Shown here in pieces: positions 26,067 to 35,137 of a DNA stretch of 64,000 nt. The DNA lies in assembly GCA_964612505.1 (NCBI GenBank), contig CAZTEX010000003.1, positions 1-64,000 on the forward strand, given 5' to 3'. Under the pieces are notes generated by a model. It did no database searches. It was not told where the DNA came from and worked only from the letters and a program-made list of their open reading frames with translations. The DNA is from JAAZZY01 sp964612505 (GTDB taxonomy: Bacteria > Chlamydiota > Chlamydiia > Chlamydiales > JAAZZY01). How positions within the stretch are numbered: position 1 is the stretch's first letter; every line of letters starts with the position of its first letter. Made by a program: the position numbers and the translations under genes.

Positions 26067-26789
26067 ATGACGAATAATTTGAATCAATTTTCTACTGCAT
26101 ATAACGATACGTTTCTCTATTCATATGATAATAACATCATAATTCCAAAATGTGCAGAGCGAATCATATCTTTAACCCATAAAGATGCGAAAGTTTTGGA
26201 GTTGGGGATAGGCCATGGTTTTTCCACAGACATGTATTTAGAATATTTTTCAGATTTTACTGTTTTAGATGGCAGTCCAAGTGTCATTGAGAATTATCTT
26301 AAAACGCATCCAAATTCAAAAGCAAAAATCATTCAAACTTACTTTGAAGAATTTGAGACAAATGAACAATTTGATGTTATCATTATGGGGTTTATCCTGG
26401 AACATGTAGATGATCCGGAATTTATTTTAAAAAAATACAAACGCTTACTCAAAAAGAATGGGACTTTGTATGCCTCAGTACCAAATGCAGAATCACTCCA
26501 TAGAAGAATAGGGTATGAAGCTGGCTTATTAGATGATTTATTTCGCTTAGGAAAAGGCGATCATGAATTAGGTCACCAAAGAACATATTCAGTGAAAACA
26601 CTATCACAACAACTGACCGAATGTGGTTATAAGGTTCTAAAAAAGGAAGGCTTATTCCTCAAACTTCTAACAACTCAACAATTAATTTCACTTAACCTCA
26701 GTTCTGAAATTATCAAAGCGCTAAGTAAAATTTCTGTAACTTATCCTGAACTTTCTGCAGCTTTACTATTTGAAGCACAAGCTTTATGA
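26067..26789 (+). CDS. SAM-dependent class I methyltransferase
   Basis: A 240-residue methyltransferase with motif I VLELGIGHGFSTDMYL, then VLDGSPSVIENY and FDVIIMGFILEHVDDPEFIL, followed by LKKNGTLYASVPNAESLHRR. This arrangement is close to methyltransferases of the Methyltransf_23 group found in O-antigen loci. It overlaps the next gene, an SDR enzyme, by 4 bp (ATGA), so the pair is probably translated together. It starts a compact four-gene block (26067-29277) after a 117-bp gap. Confidence 0.87.
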   Translation: MTNNLNQFSTAYNDTFLYSYDNNIIIPKCAERIISLTHKDAKVLELGIGHGFSTDMYLEYFSDFTVLDGSPSVIENYLKTHPNSKAKIIQTYFEEFETNEQFDVIIMGFILEHVDDPEFILKKYKRLLKKNGTLYASVPNAESLHRRIGYEAGLLDDLFRLGKGDHELGHQRTYSVKTLSQQLTECGYKVLKKEGLFLKLLTTQQLISLNLSSEIIKALSKISVTYPELSAALLFEAQAL

Positions 26790-27637
26790 AAACGATATTG
26801 ATTATTGGTAGTACTTCAGTCATTGGCCGTTTGTTGGGTGAAAAACTTTCTCAACATTATAAAATTTATTATGCAGGAAAGAATAACGCTGACTTCATTT
26901 TAGATATATTGAATCCAACCATTGATATAGAGCTTTTCAAAGATATTAAAGTTGACATCATTATCCATGCAGCAGCCTATTTTAGTAGCAAAAACTATGA
27001 GGAAGTTTATCTTGCAGAGCAGACTAACTCATGTGGAGCGATAGTGGTGGCTGAATTAGCTAAGCAACTGGGTGTAAGCCACCTCATTTATTTATCCTCT
27101 ATTTCTATCTATACAATTCAAAATGAGGGATGCAATGATATTTATTCATTATCTAAGCTTCATGGAGAACAAGTTATTAATTTTTATTCAAAGAAATCTC
27201 AACTTTCTTTGCTTGTCCTTCGCTTAACTCAAATTTACGACTCTATGGGGCATTGCCAGCGTCATCAACCCTTTTTATATACGATTATTAATAAGGCAGC
27301 GAAGAATGAAAGTGTCCTTTTATATGGACAAAAAGATCCCGTTAGAAACTATTTGCATGTTGATGATCTCTCTGAAATCATTTATCGCGCTATAACAATC
27401 AAATTAACAGGAACTTTTGACTGTGTTTTCCCAGATTTTTTAAGTTTGAGTCAAATAGTCAACATGACATATGAAATTTATCAAATTCAAAGAAAAGCTG
27501 AATTTGATGACACAAAAGAAAATATTAAAGATTTTCCCATTAGTGAATGTGATGATTCTATTTATAAAAAGATTCAATTTTTCCCTAGGATCTCTTTAAG
27601 AGAGGGAATTCAAGCAATTAAAAAAAATCAGAGTTAA
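26786..27637 (+). CDS. NAD-dependent epimerase/dehydratase (SDR)
   Basis: A 283-residue extended SDR. The Rossmann motif is IIGSTSVIGRLLGEKL, a degenerate form of GxxGxxG with the last Gly in place. The IIHAAAYFSS segment and the YLSSISIY strand lead to the catalytic YSLSKLHGEQ (Tyr-x-x-x-Lys). It should epimerise, reduce or dehydrate a nucleotide-linked sugar. It is coupled to the methyltransferase upstream. It is not an RmlD by motif, but a 4-keto reductase role is possible. Confidence 0.82.
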   Translation: MKTILIIGSTSVIGRLLGEKLSQHYKIYYAGKNNADFILDILNPTIDIELFKDIKVDIIIHAAAYFSSKNYEEVYLAEQTNSCGAIVVAELAKQLGVSHLIYLSSISIYTIQNEGCNDIYSLSKLHGEQVINFYSKKSQLSLLVLRLTQIYDSMGHCQRHQPFLYTIINKAAKNESVLLYGQKDPVRNYLHVDDLSEIIYRAITIKLTGTFDCVFPDFLSLSQIVNMTYEIYQIQRKAEFDDTKENIKDFPISECDDSIYKKIQFFPRISLREGIQAIKKNQS

Positions 27638-27638
27638 G

Positions 27639-28613
27639 TTGAAAAAAATACTTGTTACAGGTGTTGGGGCAATTATTGGTTATGGACTGCTTCGTTCTCT
27701 GAAATTAGCAACTCAAAAGCTTTTTTTATTTGGAATAGATATTCACTTAGATGCAGTTGGTCAAGTATGGACAGATCAGTTTATTCAATCTCCGTTAACT
27801 AATAGCGAAGGCTATTTCAGTTGGTTCAAAGAGATAATCAAAAAACATGATATCGATTTGGTCATTCCAGGAATAGAGCAAGATCTACATTTTCTATCTG
27901 ATCATCGCAATGAACTCGCAGCAAATAATATTAAAGTTGTTTTGAATAATAAAGAATTAATAGATCTATCAAAAGATAAATGGTTGTCTTACAAAGAAAT
28001 GCTCCATTTTGATCCCAATATTGCTATCCCTTCTTATACAGAAAATAATTTTTCATTTTTAGCGCAAACACTTGGACTTCCGTTTATAGTAAAGCCAAGG
28101 CGGAGTTATGCGTCAAAAGGATTAAAAAAAATATTTAACGAAGGTGATTTTTTATCAGTCAAAAATCAATTAGAAACTATTTCAATCGCTCAGCCCATTG
28201 TTGGTACTGATGATGAAGAATATACAGCTGCACTTTTTGGTGATGGAAAAGGAACAAAGTGCGCCTCCATTATTTTTAGACGCAAGCTATCTGTCGATGG
28301 TTCTACTGCTAAAGCATGGGTAATAAAAGATGCAGAGTTGGATAAGATACTTGATCACTTTTGTCAACACTTTCATCCAACCGGGCCCACTAATATGCAA
28401 TTTCGAAAAGATGGAAAAGGGTGGAAGCTATTAGAAATTAATCCTAGATTATCCAGTTCCACTTCATTAAGAACTGCCTTTGGTTATAATGAAGCGGAAA
28501 TGTGTGTCAATTTTTATTTAAATCAACAGCAAATAAATCAACCTCAACTCAAAAATGGTTTTGCAGTGAGGTATATTGAGGATTATATAGTATATGATCG
28601 GCATCATTTCTGA
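27639..28613 (+). CDS. ATP-grasp enzyme (carbamoyl-phosphate-synthase-like)
   Basis: A 324-residue ATP-grasp protein with a TTG start one base after the SDR stop. The N-terminal pre-grasp domain begins KKILVTGVGAIIGYGLLRSL. The ATP-binding part shows PFIVKPRRSYASKGLKKIF and the metal-binding LLEINPRLSSSTSLRTAFG. Such enzymes join a carboxylate to an amine or similar nucleophile through an acyl phosphate. In a glycan locus it may attach an amino acid or acyl group to an amino sugar. No direct evidence for the substrate exists. It overlaps the phosphoesterase gene by 20 bp. Confidence 0.85.
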   Translation: MKKILVTGVGAIIGYGLLRSLKLATQKLFLFGIDIHLDAVGQVWTDQFIQSPLTNSEGYFSWFKEIIKKHDIDLVIPGIEQDLHFLSDHRNELAANNIKVVLNNKELIDLSKDKWLSYKEMLHFDPNIAIPSYTENNFSFLAQTLGLPFIVKPRRSYASKGLKKIFNEGDFLSVKNQLETISIAQPIVGTDDEEYTAALFGDGKGTKCASIIFRRKLSVDGSTAKAWVIKDAELDKILDHFCQHFHPTGPTNMQFRKDGKGWKLLEINPRLSSSTSLRTAFGYNEAEMCVNFYLNQQQINQPQLKNGFAVRYIEDYIVYDRHHF

Positions 28614-29277
28614 TATTCATGGCAATCTAGCTGCTCTTGAAGAAGTGTTATCAGCACTTTCTAAAAAAAAAATAGAAAAAATTATTTGTTTAGGGGATGT
28701 TTGTGGTTACTATAGTAACGTCAATGAATGCTGTGAGTTGGTAAAAAATAATTGCTTTATGACTCTTTTAGGCAATCATGATTGGTATATCAGCAAAAAT
28801 CAAAAATGTCCTAGATCAAACTCTGCAAATGTCTGCTTGGACTTTCAACGAAAAATCATTAAGAAAGAAAATTTGCAATGGCTTTCTAAGTTACACTCCA
28901 AAAGTAATTACGAAGATTTAAACATTGTTCATGGAGGTTGGATAGATCCTTTAGATGAATATATTAATCTGAACGAAGATTATTTTTTGAATTTAAAAGG
29001 TTCTTTTTTTGCATCTGGACATACCCATATGCCTGTACTTTGGAGTAATTCTTTGAAAAAATATTGTAATCCAGGGTCAGTGGGCCAACCCAGAGATGGG
29101 GATTATAGAGCTTCCTTTGCTACTTGGGATGGAAAAGAGTTTACAATTCATAGAGTCCATTATGATTATTGCAAAACTCAATTGGAAATGAAAAAGAATG
29201 GATTTGATCTTTATTATTATCGAAATCTAGAATTTGGTCTTAAGATAGGAGATGTTCCCTCAGAAGCATTTAAGTAA
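28594..29277 (+). CDS. Metallophosphoesterase (YfcE/MJ0936 type)
   Basis: A 227-residue calcineurin-like phosphoesterase. The metal-binding motifs are in order: ISDIHGNLAAL, CLGDVCGYY, LLGNHDWYI, NIVHGGWIDP and FASGHTHMPVL, with NPGSVGQPRDG closing the family pattern. All metal ligands seem intact. It should hydrolyse a phosphomonoester or phosphodiester in the cytoplasm. Its overlap with the ATP-grasp gene suggests that the two act in one step series, for instance on a sugar phosphate. It is the last plus-strand gene of the compact block. Confidence 0.88.
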   Translation: MIGIISDIHGNLAALEEVLSALSKKKIEKIICLGDVCGYYSNVNECCELVKNNCFMTLLGNHDWYISKNQKCPRSNSANVCLDFQRKIIKKENLQWLSKLHSKSNYEDLNIVHGGWIDPLDEYINLNEDYFLNLKGSFFASGHTHMPVLWSNSLKKYCNPGSVGQPRDGDYRASFATWDGKEFTIHRVHYDYCKTQLEMKKNGFDLYYYRNLEFGLKIGDVPSEAFK

Positions 29278-29290
29278 CAATTAGATGATC

Positions 29291-30265
29291 TTATCTTACT
29301 GATATAGGAGAAGATGGTCTCAATTTTCCATTTTGTATCATCCACTCAAGGCTGTCTTGACAAGCATCTAAAGAAGTATACTTGGGATGGTAGCCAAGTC
29401 TTGAGCGGGCCTTTTCTATGCTCACACAAGGACTTCTTGAAATATGCTCTTGTGTTTGGAATAGATCGTTTGGGCTTATATAAGAGGCCATTTCTGATAA
29501 AGATTTGAATTCTAACGTGGGTTTATAATTAAACCAAGAGTATACAGCTTCTGCATAATGTCTAAGAGAAATTGCTTTTTCTGAAGTCACGTGAAAGCAT
29601 TCACCTATCGAGTTCTTTGGATTATTAATGGATAACTCCATTAATTGTGCAATATCATCGGCATGGACATGATGTACAGTTTCCATTCCTAAATTGGGAA
29701 GTATAAGTGGTTGGTTATCGATAATCGTTTGAAAAACGTTCATATTAAAATTGCCTTGTGGATTTAAACAGGGCCAACCCTTGCCTACAATATGTCCTGG
29801 ATGAAGAATAGTGACAGGAAATTTATCGGAGTGAAATTTTTCTAATAACAATTCTTCTATTTTGTTTTTATTAACGCCATACTTTCCAATAGGATAACGT
29901 TTAGCATTTTCCGGAGTGGGTATCGCTTTAGAATATCCATGGACCCAGATACTTCCTACCACAAGGAGGTGACCTGTATTTCCTAAAAGATCTTTAGTGA
30001 GAGCCGTGGCGCTCTCAGGAGTAAAGCAAATATTATCAATGACTATATCTGGGTGAAGATTTTTAATATGTTTTGCAAATGAGCCTTGTTGATCTTCAAA
30101 CTCACGATCAAGGGTTATATATTGCACTTCTTTCCATTCTTTAGAGTCAAAGTAAGGTTTTCTGATAGATCTTGAAACATTAAGAACTTCATGCCCAGCT
30201 CTGATAAGTCTTGGGATGAGATAGGATCCAATATGACCACTACCTCCAATAACTACAATTCTCAT
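29291..30265 (-). CDS. NAD-dependent epimerase/dehydratase (SDR)
   Basis: A 324-residue SDR with the NAD-binding motif VVIGGSGHIGSYLIPRL. The usual catalytic YxxxK is probably YGVNKNKIEELLL in the middle third. It has the HVHADDIAQLMEL segment typical of atypical/extended SDRs acting on sugar nucleotides. It is the only minus-strand gene in the glycan locus and ends 14 bp after the phosphoesterase gene, which is convergent. It may belong to another transcript. The substrate is unknown. Confidence 0.82.
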   Translation of the reverse strand: MRIVVIGGSGHIGSYLIPRLIRAGHEVLNVSRSIRKPYFDSKEWKEVQYITLDREFEDQQGSFAKHIKNLHPDIVIDNICFTPESATALTKDLLGNTGHLLVVGSIWVHGYSKAIPTPENAKRYPIGKYGVNKNKIEELLLEKFHSDKFPVTILHPGHIVGKGWPCLNPQGNFNMNVFQTIIDNQPLILPNLGMETVHHVHADDIAQLMELSINNPKNSIGECFHVTSEKAISLRHYAEAVYSWFNYKPTLEFKSLSEMASYISPNDLFQTQEHISRSPCVSIEKARSRLGYHPKYTSLDACQDSLEWMIQNGKLRPSSPISVR

Positions 30266-30469
30266 AAATTTGACTCCGCTAAAAATAAGAGAATATATGG
30301 GCTTACTTCTTTTTTAAATAGTTCATCTACTAGAAACAATTGGGTGATTTTTGATAGGTAACACATTTGGTTTTCTCATTTTTAGAGTGTGTAACTGTAT
30401 GGAAAATATGATAAAGTATATAATGAGCCTTTTTATATTAGGAAATAATTTCAGGATTAAAAACTTGCT
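30266..30469. other. Divergent intergenic region between SDR and WbqC genes
   Basis: A 204-bp AT-rich spacer. It contains a perfect TATAAT at 30419-30424 on the plus strand, but no good -35 box at 16-18 bases. A promoter for the WbqC gene here is possible. Nothing else is visible. Confidence 0.35.
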
Positions 30470-31192
30470 ATGGCAAAAAAAACGATCGTTATCATTCAAT
30501 CTTCATATATTCCTTGGAAGGGGTATTTCGATATGATCAACTTTGCAGATGAATTTATCATTTATGATGATGTGCAATATAGCAAAGGAAGTTGGAGAAA
30601 TAGAAATCAAATTAAAACTGCAAACGGTCTTTGCTGGTTAACAATTCCAGTACAGACATTGGGTCGTTATCCGGGTATTTCTATCGATGAAGTGCTAGTG
30701 GAAAATAATTTTTGGGTAAAAAAACATTGGCATTCTATTAAGAGTAATTATTCAAAGGCTCCATATTTTGAAATCTACAGTCCTATTTTTCAAAAAATTT
30801 ATAATCGATGTGAAAACCTCCAATTTTTAAGTGAAATCAATTATCTATTTATTTCTGAGATATGCAACTTACTAGAAATTAATACTGTCATTTCCTCTTC
30901 CAAAGATTATGGTTTTTCTCATCTCAGTAGCACAGATCGCTTAATTGAAATTTGTAAAAAAGCCAATGCAACTCATTATTTGAGTGGCCCTGCTGCTAAA
31001 GATTATTTAAAAGAAGAAAGGTTTGTTGAATCAAACATAGAGCTTAGTTATATGGATTACTCCGATTATGGAAGCTATCCACAACTTTTTGGTGAATACC
31101 AATCAAATGTTTCTATATTGGATCTGCTTTTTAATGTTGGAGCCAATTCCAAAAATTATATGAAAAGCTTTTTGAATCCTTTAACGCTTTAA
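30470..31192 (+). CDS. WbqC family protein
   Basis: A 240-residue WbqC-like protein. The family signature is at the start (IIQSSYIPWKGYFDMINFAD) and continues with IIYDDVQYSKGSWRNRNQIK; the NYFKAPYF-like SNYSKAPYFEIYSP and late SGPAAKDYL are also typical. WbqC proteins occur in O-antigen and glycan loci; some are thought to attach amino acids or act on amino sugars, but the chemistry is not settled. It closes the glycan locus before tRNA-Ala. Confidence 0.88.
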   Translation: MAKKTIVIIQSSYIPWKGYFDMINFADEFIIYDDVQYSKGSWRNRNQIKTANGLCWLTIPVQTLGRYPGISIDEVLVENNFWVKKHWHSIKSNYSKAPYFEIYSPIFQKIYNRCENLQFLSEINYLFISEICNLLEINTVISSSKDYGFSHLSSTDRLIEICKKANATHYLSGPAAKDYLKEERFVESNIELSYMDYSDYGSYPQLFGEYQSNVSILDLLFNVGANSKNYMKSFLNPLTL

Positions 31193-31258
31193 AATTTATC
31201 ATATTGCAATTCATCTTCGAAAAATGCTAAACTATGTAAAACTGCTTTAATAGAATGA

Positions 31259-31331
31259 GGGGCGTTAGCTCAATTGGTAGAGCGCAACAATGGCATTGTT
31301 GAGGTCATCGGTTCGACTCCGTTACGCTCCA
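31259..31331 (+). tRNA. tRNA-Ala (GGC anticodon)
   Basis: A complete 73-base cloverleaf. The acceptor arms GGGGCGT and ACGCTCC pair over 7 bp with one G-U. The anticodon stem CAACA/TGTTG encloses the loop ATGGCAT with GGC. The T arm contains GGTTCGACTCC and the discriminator is A. CCA is not encoded. The 3' 27 bases are shared, on the other strand, with the end of the helicase gene. Confidence 0.95.
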
Positions 31332-33476
31332 TTCTTTATGACCCTCATAAAACCTTTCGAGCTTAGATTTGATTTCATTAAAAGACCCCGAAAATTTTTG
31401 ACAGTCAGGAAGACTGTTGAAGAAGTAGTGACCATAGCGTTTGGTGATCAGCCTAGAATCTAAACAGAGAATAGTTCCAAAGTCTTGCTTGGTGCGAATT
31501 AGTCTACCAAAGCCTTGTTTAAATTTCACAATAGCTTTTGGAACAGAGTATTCTAAAAAGGAATTTTTTCCACTCTCGTCAATTTGTTTACACTTCGCTT
31601 GAAAAAGAGGTTCTGTGGGGACAGGGAAGGGGAGCTTGGTAATAATGACCATCCTTAAATGAAAACCTGGTACATCGATGCCTTCCCAAAAAGTATCTGT
31701 ACCAAAGAGAACAGAGTTAGGTCTTTCTTTAAACATTTTAAGTAAGGTATTTCGATTTTCATCCCCTTGCTTTAAAGGAAGCAATCCATTTTCAACAAGC
31801 TTATTGGCAATCTCTTCATAGCATTGATTAAGCGTTTTATAAGAGGTAAATAAAATAAAGGCCCCACCAACGCTTGCCTGAGTTGCTTGCAAAAGATACT
31901 TACAGAGCATTTGCTGATAATGATAAGAATGAGGCTCGGGCATATCTGCAGGGGTGGCTAACAAAACTTTTTCTGGATAATTAAAAGGGGAGGCAAGAAT
32001 CTTTTCAGTTACGCCCCGCTCCTGAATCTCTGGATGGTCAAATCCTAGTTGACTTTTGATAAATGAAAATTGCTTATTATGACAAAGGGTCGCGCTGCAA
32101 AGTATGGCCGAATCTCTGGGAGTAAAAAGGGTGCTAGAGAGAATATCAGCAATATTCAGTTGAATAATAAGAAGACGAATCGCAGATAAAGATTTTTCTT
32201 GATCCCATTCAATAACATAGACCTTGTGTGGGGAGATCTCTGCTTTAAAAAACTCTTCTAGCATCCGGGTTGTTTTTTCTAAAAAGAGGATGATAGATTT
32301 GGTATCTATGACTACGTTTTGCATTTTTTTGATGATATAAGCTTCTTGAATATCGGAAATCCTCTCTATTAAAGAGTTTAGATTTTGTGTAAAACCTTTC
32401 AAGTGTTCTATCAGCTTAGAAAATTCAGTTGTAATATTTTCAAATTCGGGCTCCTTTCTGGTTGTTGGATCTAGAGCGAGTTTCCCTTCATTACTAGAAT
32501 AATATTTATTAAGAAATTCTGCAAAAAGAAGAAAGGATTCCATAATAAGAGATTGCGTTGCTCTCTTTTCAGAGAGTAAATCAAAGACTTTTTGATTTAA
32601 CTTTTCTTCAATGCTTCCTGAATGCTCCAAAATAATCAGTTGAAGACGTTGCAATTTCCCAGTATTTCCCCGCTCACTGACAAGTTCATTGAGACGCCTT
32701 AAGATATACTGAGAAGAAATAGAACTTGCTAAGGAGCGTGTTGCAATCTCTTCTAAAGTATGCGCTTCATCAATAATTAAGTGTTCATAATCGGGTAGGA
32801 TACCTTGGTTTTCTTCAATGGATCGCATTTGTAAATCAGCCATCAATACATGATGATTGGCAACTAAAACTTTAGCATCTTTGCATTTTTTTCGTGCTTT
32901 GAAGAAAAAGCAATTGTTATAGCTTGGACATTTCACAAAAGAGCAGGCATCTGATTCGCAATTTAACTTCTCCCAACCTAATTTTTTAGGGAGCTTCTCA
33001 AGATCTGAAATAGAACCATCGAGAGTCTCTTTGGCCCAATTTTCAACATGGTGTAGTTCTTCTTGTTCATCAATTGAATGAAGGGAAGGGTGGTCAAGTA
33101 AATCGTAAAGCTTGCGCAAACATAAATAGTTTCCCATCCCTTTGACTAAAATAGCTTCTAGGTCAAAATTCAAAGTATCTGTGATAAAAGGGATATCTTT
33201 TTGCAAAAGTTGTTCTTGAAGGGTAATCGTGTGGGTAGAGATAACGGTTCTTTCACCGTTTTCATGGGCGCTAAAAATAGCGGGAAGTAGATAGGCTAAG
33301 CTTTTCCCAATTCCTGTTCCGGCTTCAATCAGCGCAAAGTTTTGATTGTTATAAGCTTCGATAATGACTTTGAGCATTTCAATTTGCTCATGACGCTCTT
33401 CAAAATGCTGGACATGTTTAAAAAAAGGGCTATTTACTTTGAGTAATGAAGAAATAGTCTTTTCATTTAATGTCAT
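31305..33476 (-). CDS. dinG: ATP-dependent helicase, DinG/YoaA (XPD-like) family
   Basis: A 723-residue superfamily 2 helicase. Motif I is LIEAGTGIGKSLAYLLPA, the DEAH box appears as LIIDEAHTLEEIA, and the C-terminal FKQGFGRLIRT is motif VI. Four cysteines in CESDACSFVKCPSYNNC fit the iron-sulfur cluster of the XPD/DinG group. It should unwind DNA with damaged or branched structures. Its ATG overlaps the rpoD stop by one base (TAATG). Unusually, its last eight codons and stop lie antisense to the tRNA-Ala gene. Confidence 0.9.
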   Translation of the reverse strand: MTLNEKTISSLLKVNSPFFKHVQHFEERHEQIEMLKVIIEAYNNQNFALIEAGTGIGKSLAYLLPAIFSAHENGERTVISTHTITLQEQLLQKDIPFITDTLNFDLEAILVKGMGNYLCLRKLYDLLDHPSLHSIDEQEELHHVENWAKETLDGSISDLEKLPKKLGWEKLNCESDACSFVKCPSYNNCFFFKARKKCKDAKVLVANHHVLMADLQMRSIEENQGILPDYEHLIIDEAHTLEEIATRSLASSISSQYILRRLNELVSERGNTGKLQRLQLIILEHSGSIEEKLNQKVFDLLSEKRATQSLIMESFLLFAEFLNKYYSSNEGKLALDPTTRKEPEFENITTEFSKLIEHLKGFTQNLNSLIERISDIQEAYIIKKMQNVVIDTKSIILFLEKTTRMLEEFFKAEISPHKVYVIEWDQEKSLSAIRLLIIQLNIADILSSTLFTPRDSAILCSATLCHNKQFSFIKSQLGFDHPEIQERGVTEKILASPFNYPEKVLLATPADMPEPHSYHYQQMLCKYLLQATQASVGGAFILFTSYKTLNQCYEEIANKLVENGLLPLKQGDENRNTLLKMFKERPNSVLFGTDTFWEGIDVPGFHLRMVIITKLPFPVPTEPLFQAKCKQIDESGKNSFLEYSVPKAIVKFKQGFGRLIRTKQDFGTILCLDSRLITKRYGHYFFNSLPDCQKFSGSFNEIKSKLERFYEGHKEWSVTESNR

Positions 33477-35137
33477 TAATCGGTCTCAAGAAGATCTAAG
33501 AATGCTTGGAGTTGCTTAGATCGTATAGGATGTCTCATTTTTCTTAAAGCTTTTGCTTCAATTTGACGAATCCTTTCTCTTGTGACGTTAAATTCCACAC
33601 CGACTTCTTCTAAAGTTTTTGGCTTGCCGTCTGCAAGACCAAAGCGCTGGATCAATACAGTGCGCTCTCGATCTGTCAATGTATCTAAAACTTCGTTCAT
33701 CTTATCTTTTAAGATAGAGTAGCCTGTGGCTTCAGCAGGAGATTCCACACCGGTATCTTCAATAAAATCACCAAATTGGCTATCTCCGCCATCGCCGACT
33801 TCGGCTTGCAATGAAATGGGGTGTTGCGCAATTTTATAGATTTCACGAACACGCTCGGCTGTGATGCCAACTTCTTCAGCTAGCTCTTCAGGTGTTGGCT
33901 CTCGCCCTGTTTCCATCATGAGTTTTTTAGCAGCGCGAAGAACTTTATTAATAGTTTCAATCATGTGGACAGGAATACGAATAGTTCTTGCTTGGTCTGC
34001 AATCGCACGAGTGACAGCTTGACGAATCCACCAAGTGGCATACGTTGAAAATTTGTATCCTCTTCGATACTCAAATTTTTCAACAGCTTTCATAAGGCCC
34101 ATGTTTCCTTCCTGAATAAGATCTAGGAAAGACAAGCCGCGGTTAGTATATTTTTTAGCAATGGAAATAACCAAGCGAAGGTTAGATTCAACCATTTCAC
34201 GTTTAGCTTCTTGGCTTTTATCCATCCATCTTTGTAGCATACGGACGTCTTTTTTAAATTCTTCGACCGTTCGTCCTGCAGCAAGTTCGTTTTTCTCTAG
34301 TTTACGAGTGCTTGCTTGGAGTTTTGCTGCAGCAAACTTATTGCGTTCAGCTCGACCAGAAAGCTCTTTAACTTCTTTTTCTAAAGATAAAAAGCGCTCA
34401 TAAGCTCTTAAAATGACTTCGCCAAAATCTTCAGTGATATTGTATCTGAAGTGAAATTGTCTTAAATAAGCTTGAGTGCGGATTCTGTTTTTTTCAACCT
34501 GGTTGATGAGTTTGACTTTATCCGCTTTTGCAGATTTTTTCAGTTCATTTAGTAGAAGTTCAAGCTCATGATCTTCTTTTTGTAAAAGTTCACAAAGCTT
34601 AGGTAATAATTTTAAAAAGTGTTGTTTATCATTAATTTCTTTTTCAGAGATAGATTTATCAAATCGCTCTTTTCCGTGAATTAAGTAATGACCGATTGAA
34701 ATTGATTCCCTGGTAGAGTATCGAAAACGCATAATGATACGTTGTATTTGCAATTGGGCTTTTTCGATGCGCTTTGAAATTTCGACTTCTTCTTCTCTTG
34801 TTAAAAGAGGAACCGATCCCATTTCCTTTAAATACATTCGTACAGGATCGTCAGGAGTTGTGCTTTCTCCTTTTTTGACTAAACCTTCAATTTCTTTTGC
34901 TTCTTTCTTGCGTTCTCTTTGGCGTTCAACTTCAGATTGATTTAAAATCTGAATATCCATTCCATTCAAAAAGATCAACATTTGATCGATTTGTTCAGGA
35001 GAATCAAAAGACATTGGAAGAGTCTCATTAATCTCTTCGTAAGTGATAAAGCCCTGTTCTTTTGCAACAGAAATAATTTCTTCGATTTTTTGTTGATGCT
35101 GACGACTAAAAGATTGTTCTAAATCACTATTTGACAT
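33476..35137 (-). CDS. rpoD: RNA polymerase primary sigma factor (sigma-66)
   Basis: A 553-residue sigma-70-type factor. Region 1.1 is at the N-terminus, and region 1.2 includes DPVRMYLKEMGSVPLLTREE. Regions 2.1-2.4 run through NLRLVISIAKKYTNRGLSF, FLDLIQEGNMGLMKAVEKFE and YKFSTYATWWIRQAVTRAI. Region 4.2 has VTRERIRQIEAKALRKMRHP. The non-conserved insert between 1.2 and 2.1 has many charged residues. It directs housekeeping transcription. In Chlamydia this protein is called sigma-66. The helicase gene is cotranscribed downstream. Confidence 0.97.
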   Translation of the reverse strand: MSNSDLEQSFSRQHQQKIEEIISVAKEQGFITYEEINETLPMSFDSPEQIDQMLIFLNGMDIQILNQSEVERQRERKKEAKEIEGLVKKGESTTPDDPVRMYLKEMGSVPLLTREEEVEISKRIEKAQLQIQRIIMRFRYSTRESISIGHYLIHGKERFDKSISEKEINDKQHFLKLLPKLCELLQKEDHELELLLNELKKSAKADKVKLINQVEKNRIRTQAYLRQFHFRYNITEDFGEVILRAYERFLSLEKEVKELSGRAERNKFAAAKLQASTRKLEKNELAAGRTVEEFKKDVRMLQRWMDKSQEAKREMVESNLRLVISIAKKYTNRGLSFLDLIQEGNMGLMKAVEKFEYRRGYKFSTYATWWIRQAVTRAIADQARTIRIPVHMIETINKVLRAAKKLMMETGREPTPEELAEEVGITAERVREIYKIAQHPISLQAEVGDGGDSQFGDFIEDTGVESPAEATGYSILKDKMNEVLDTLTDRERTVLIQRFGLADGKPKTLEEVGVEFNVTRERIRQIEAKALRKMRHPIRSKQLQAFLDLLETD

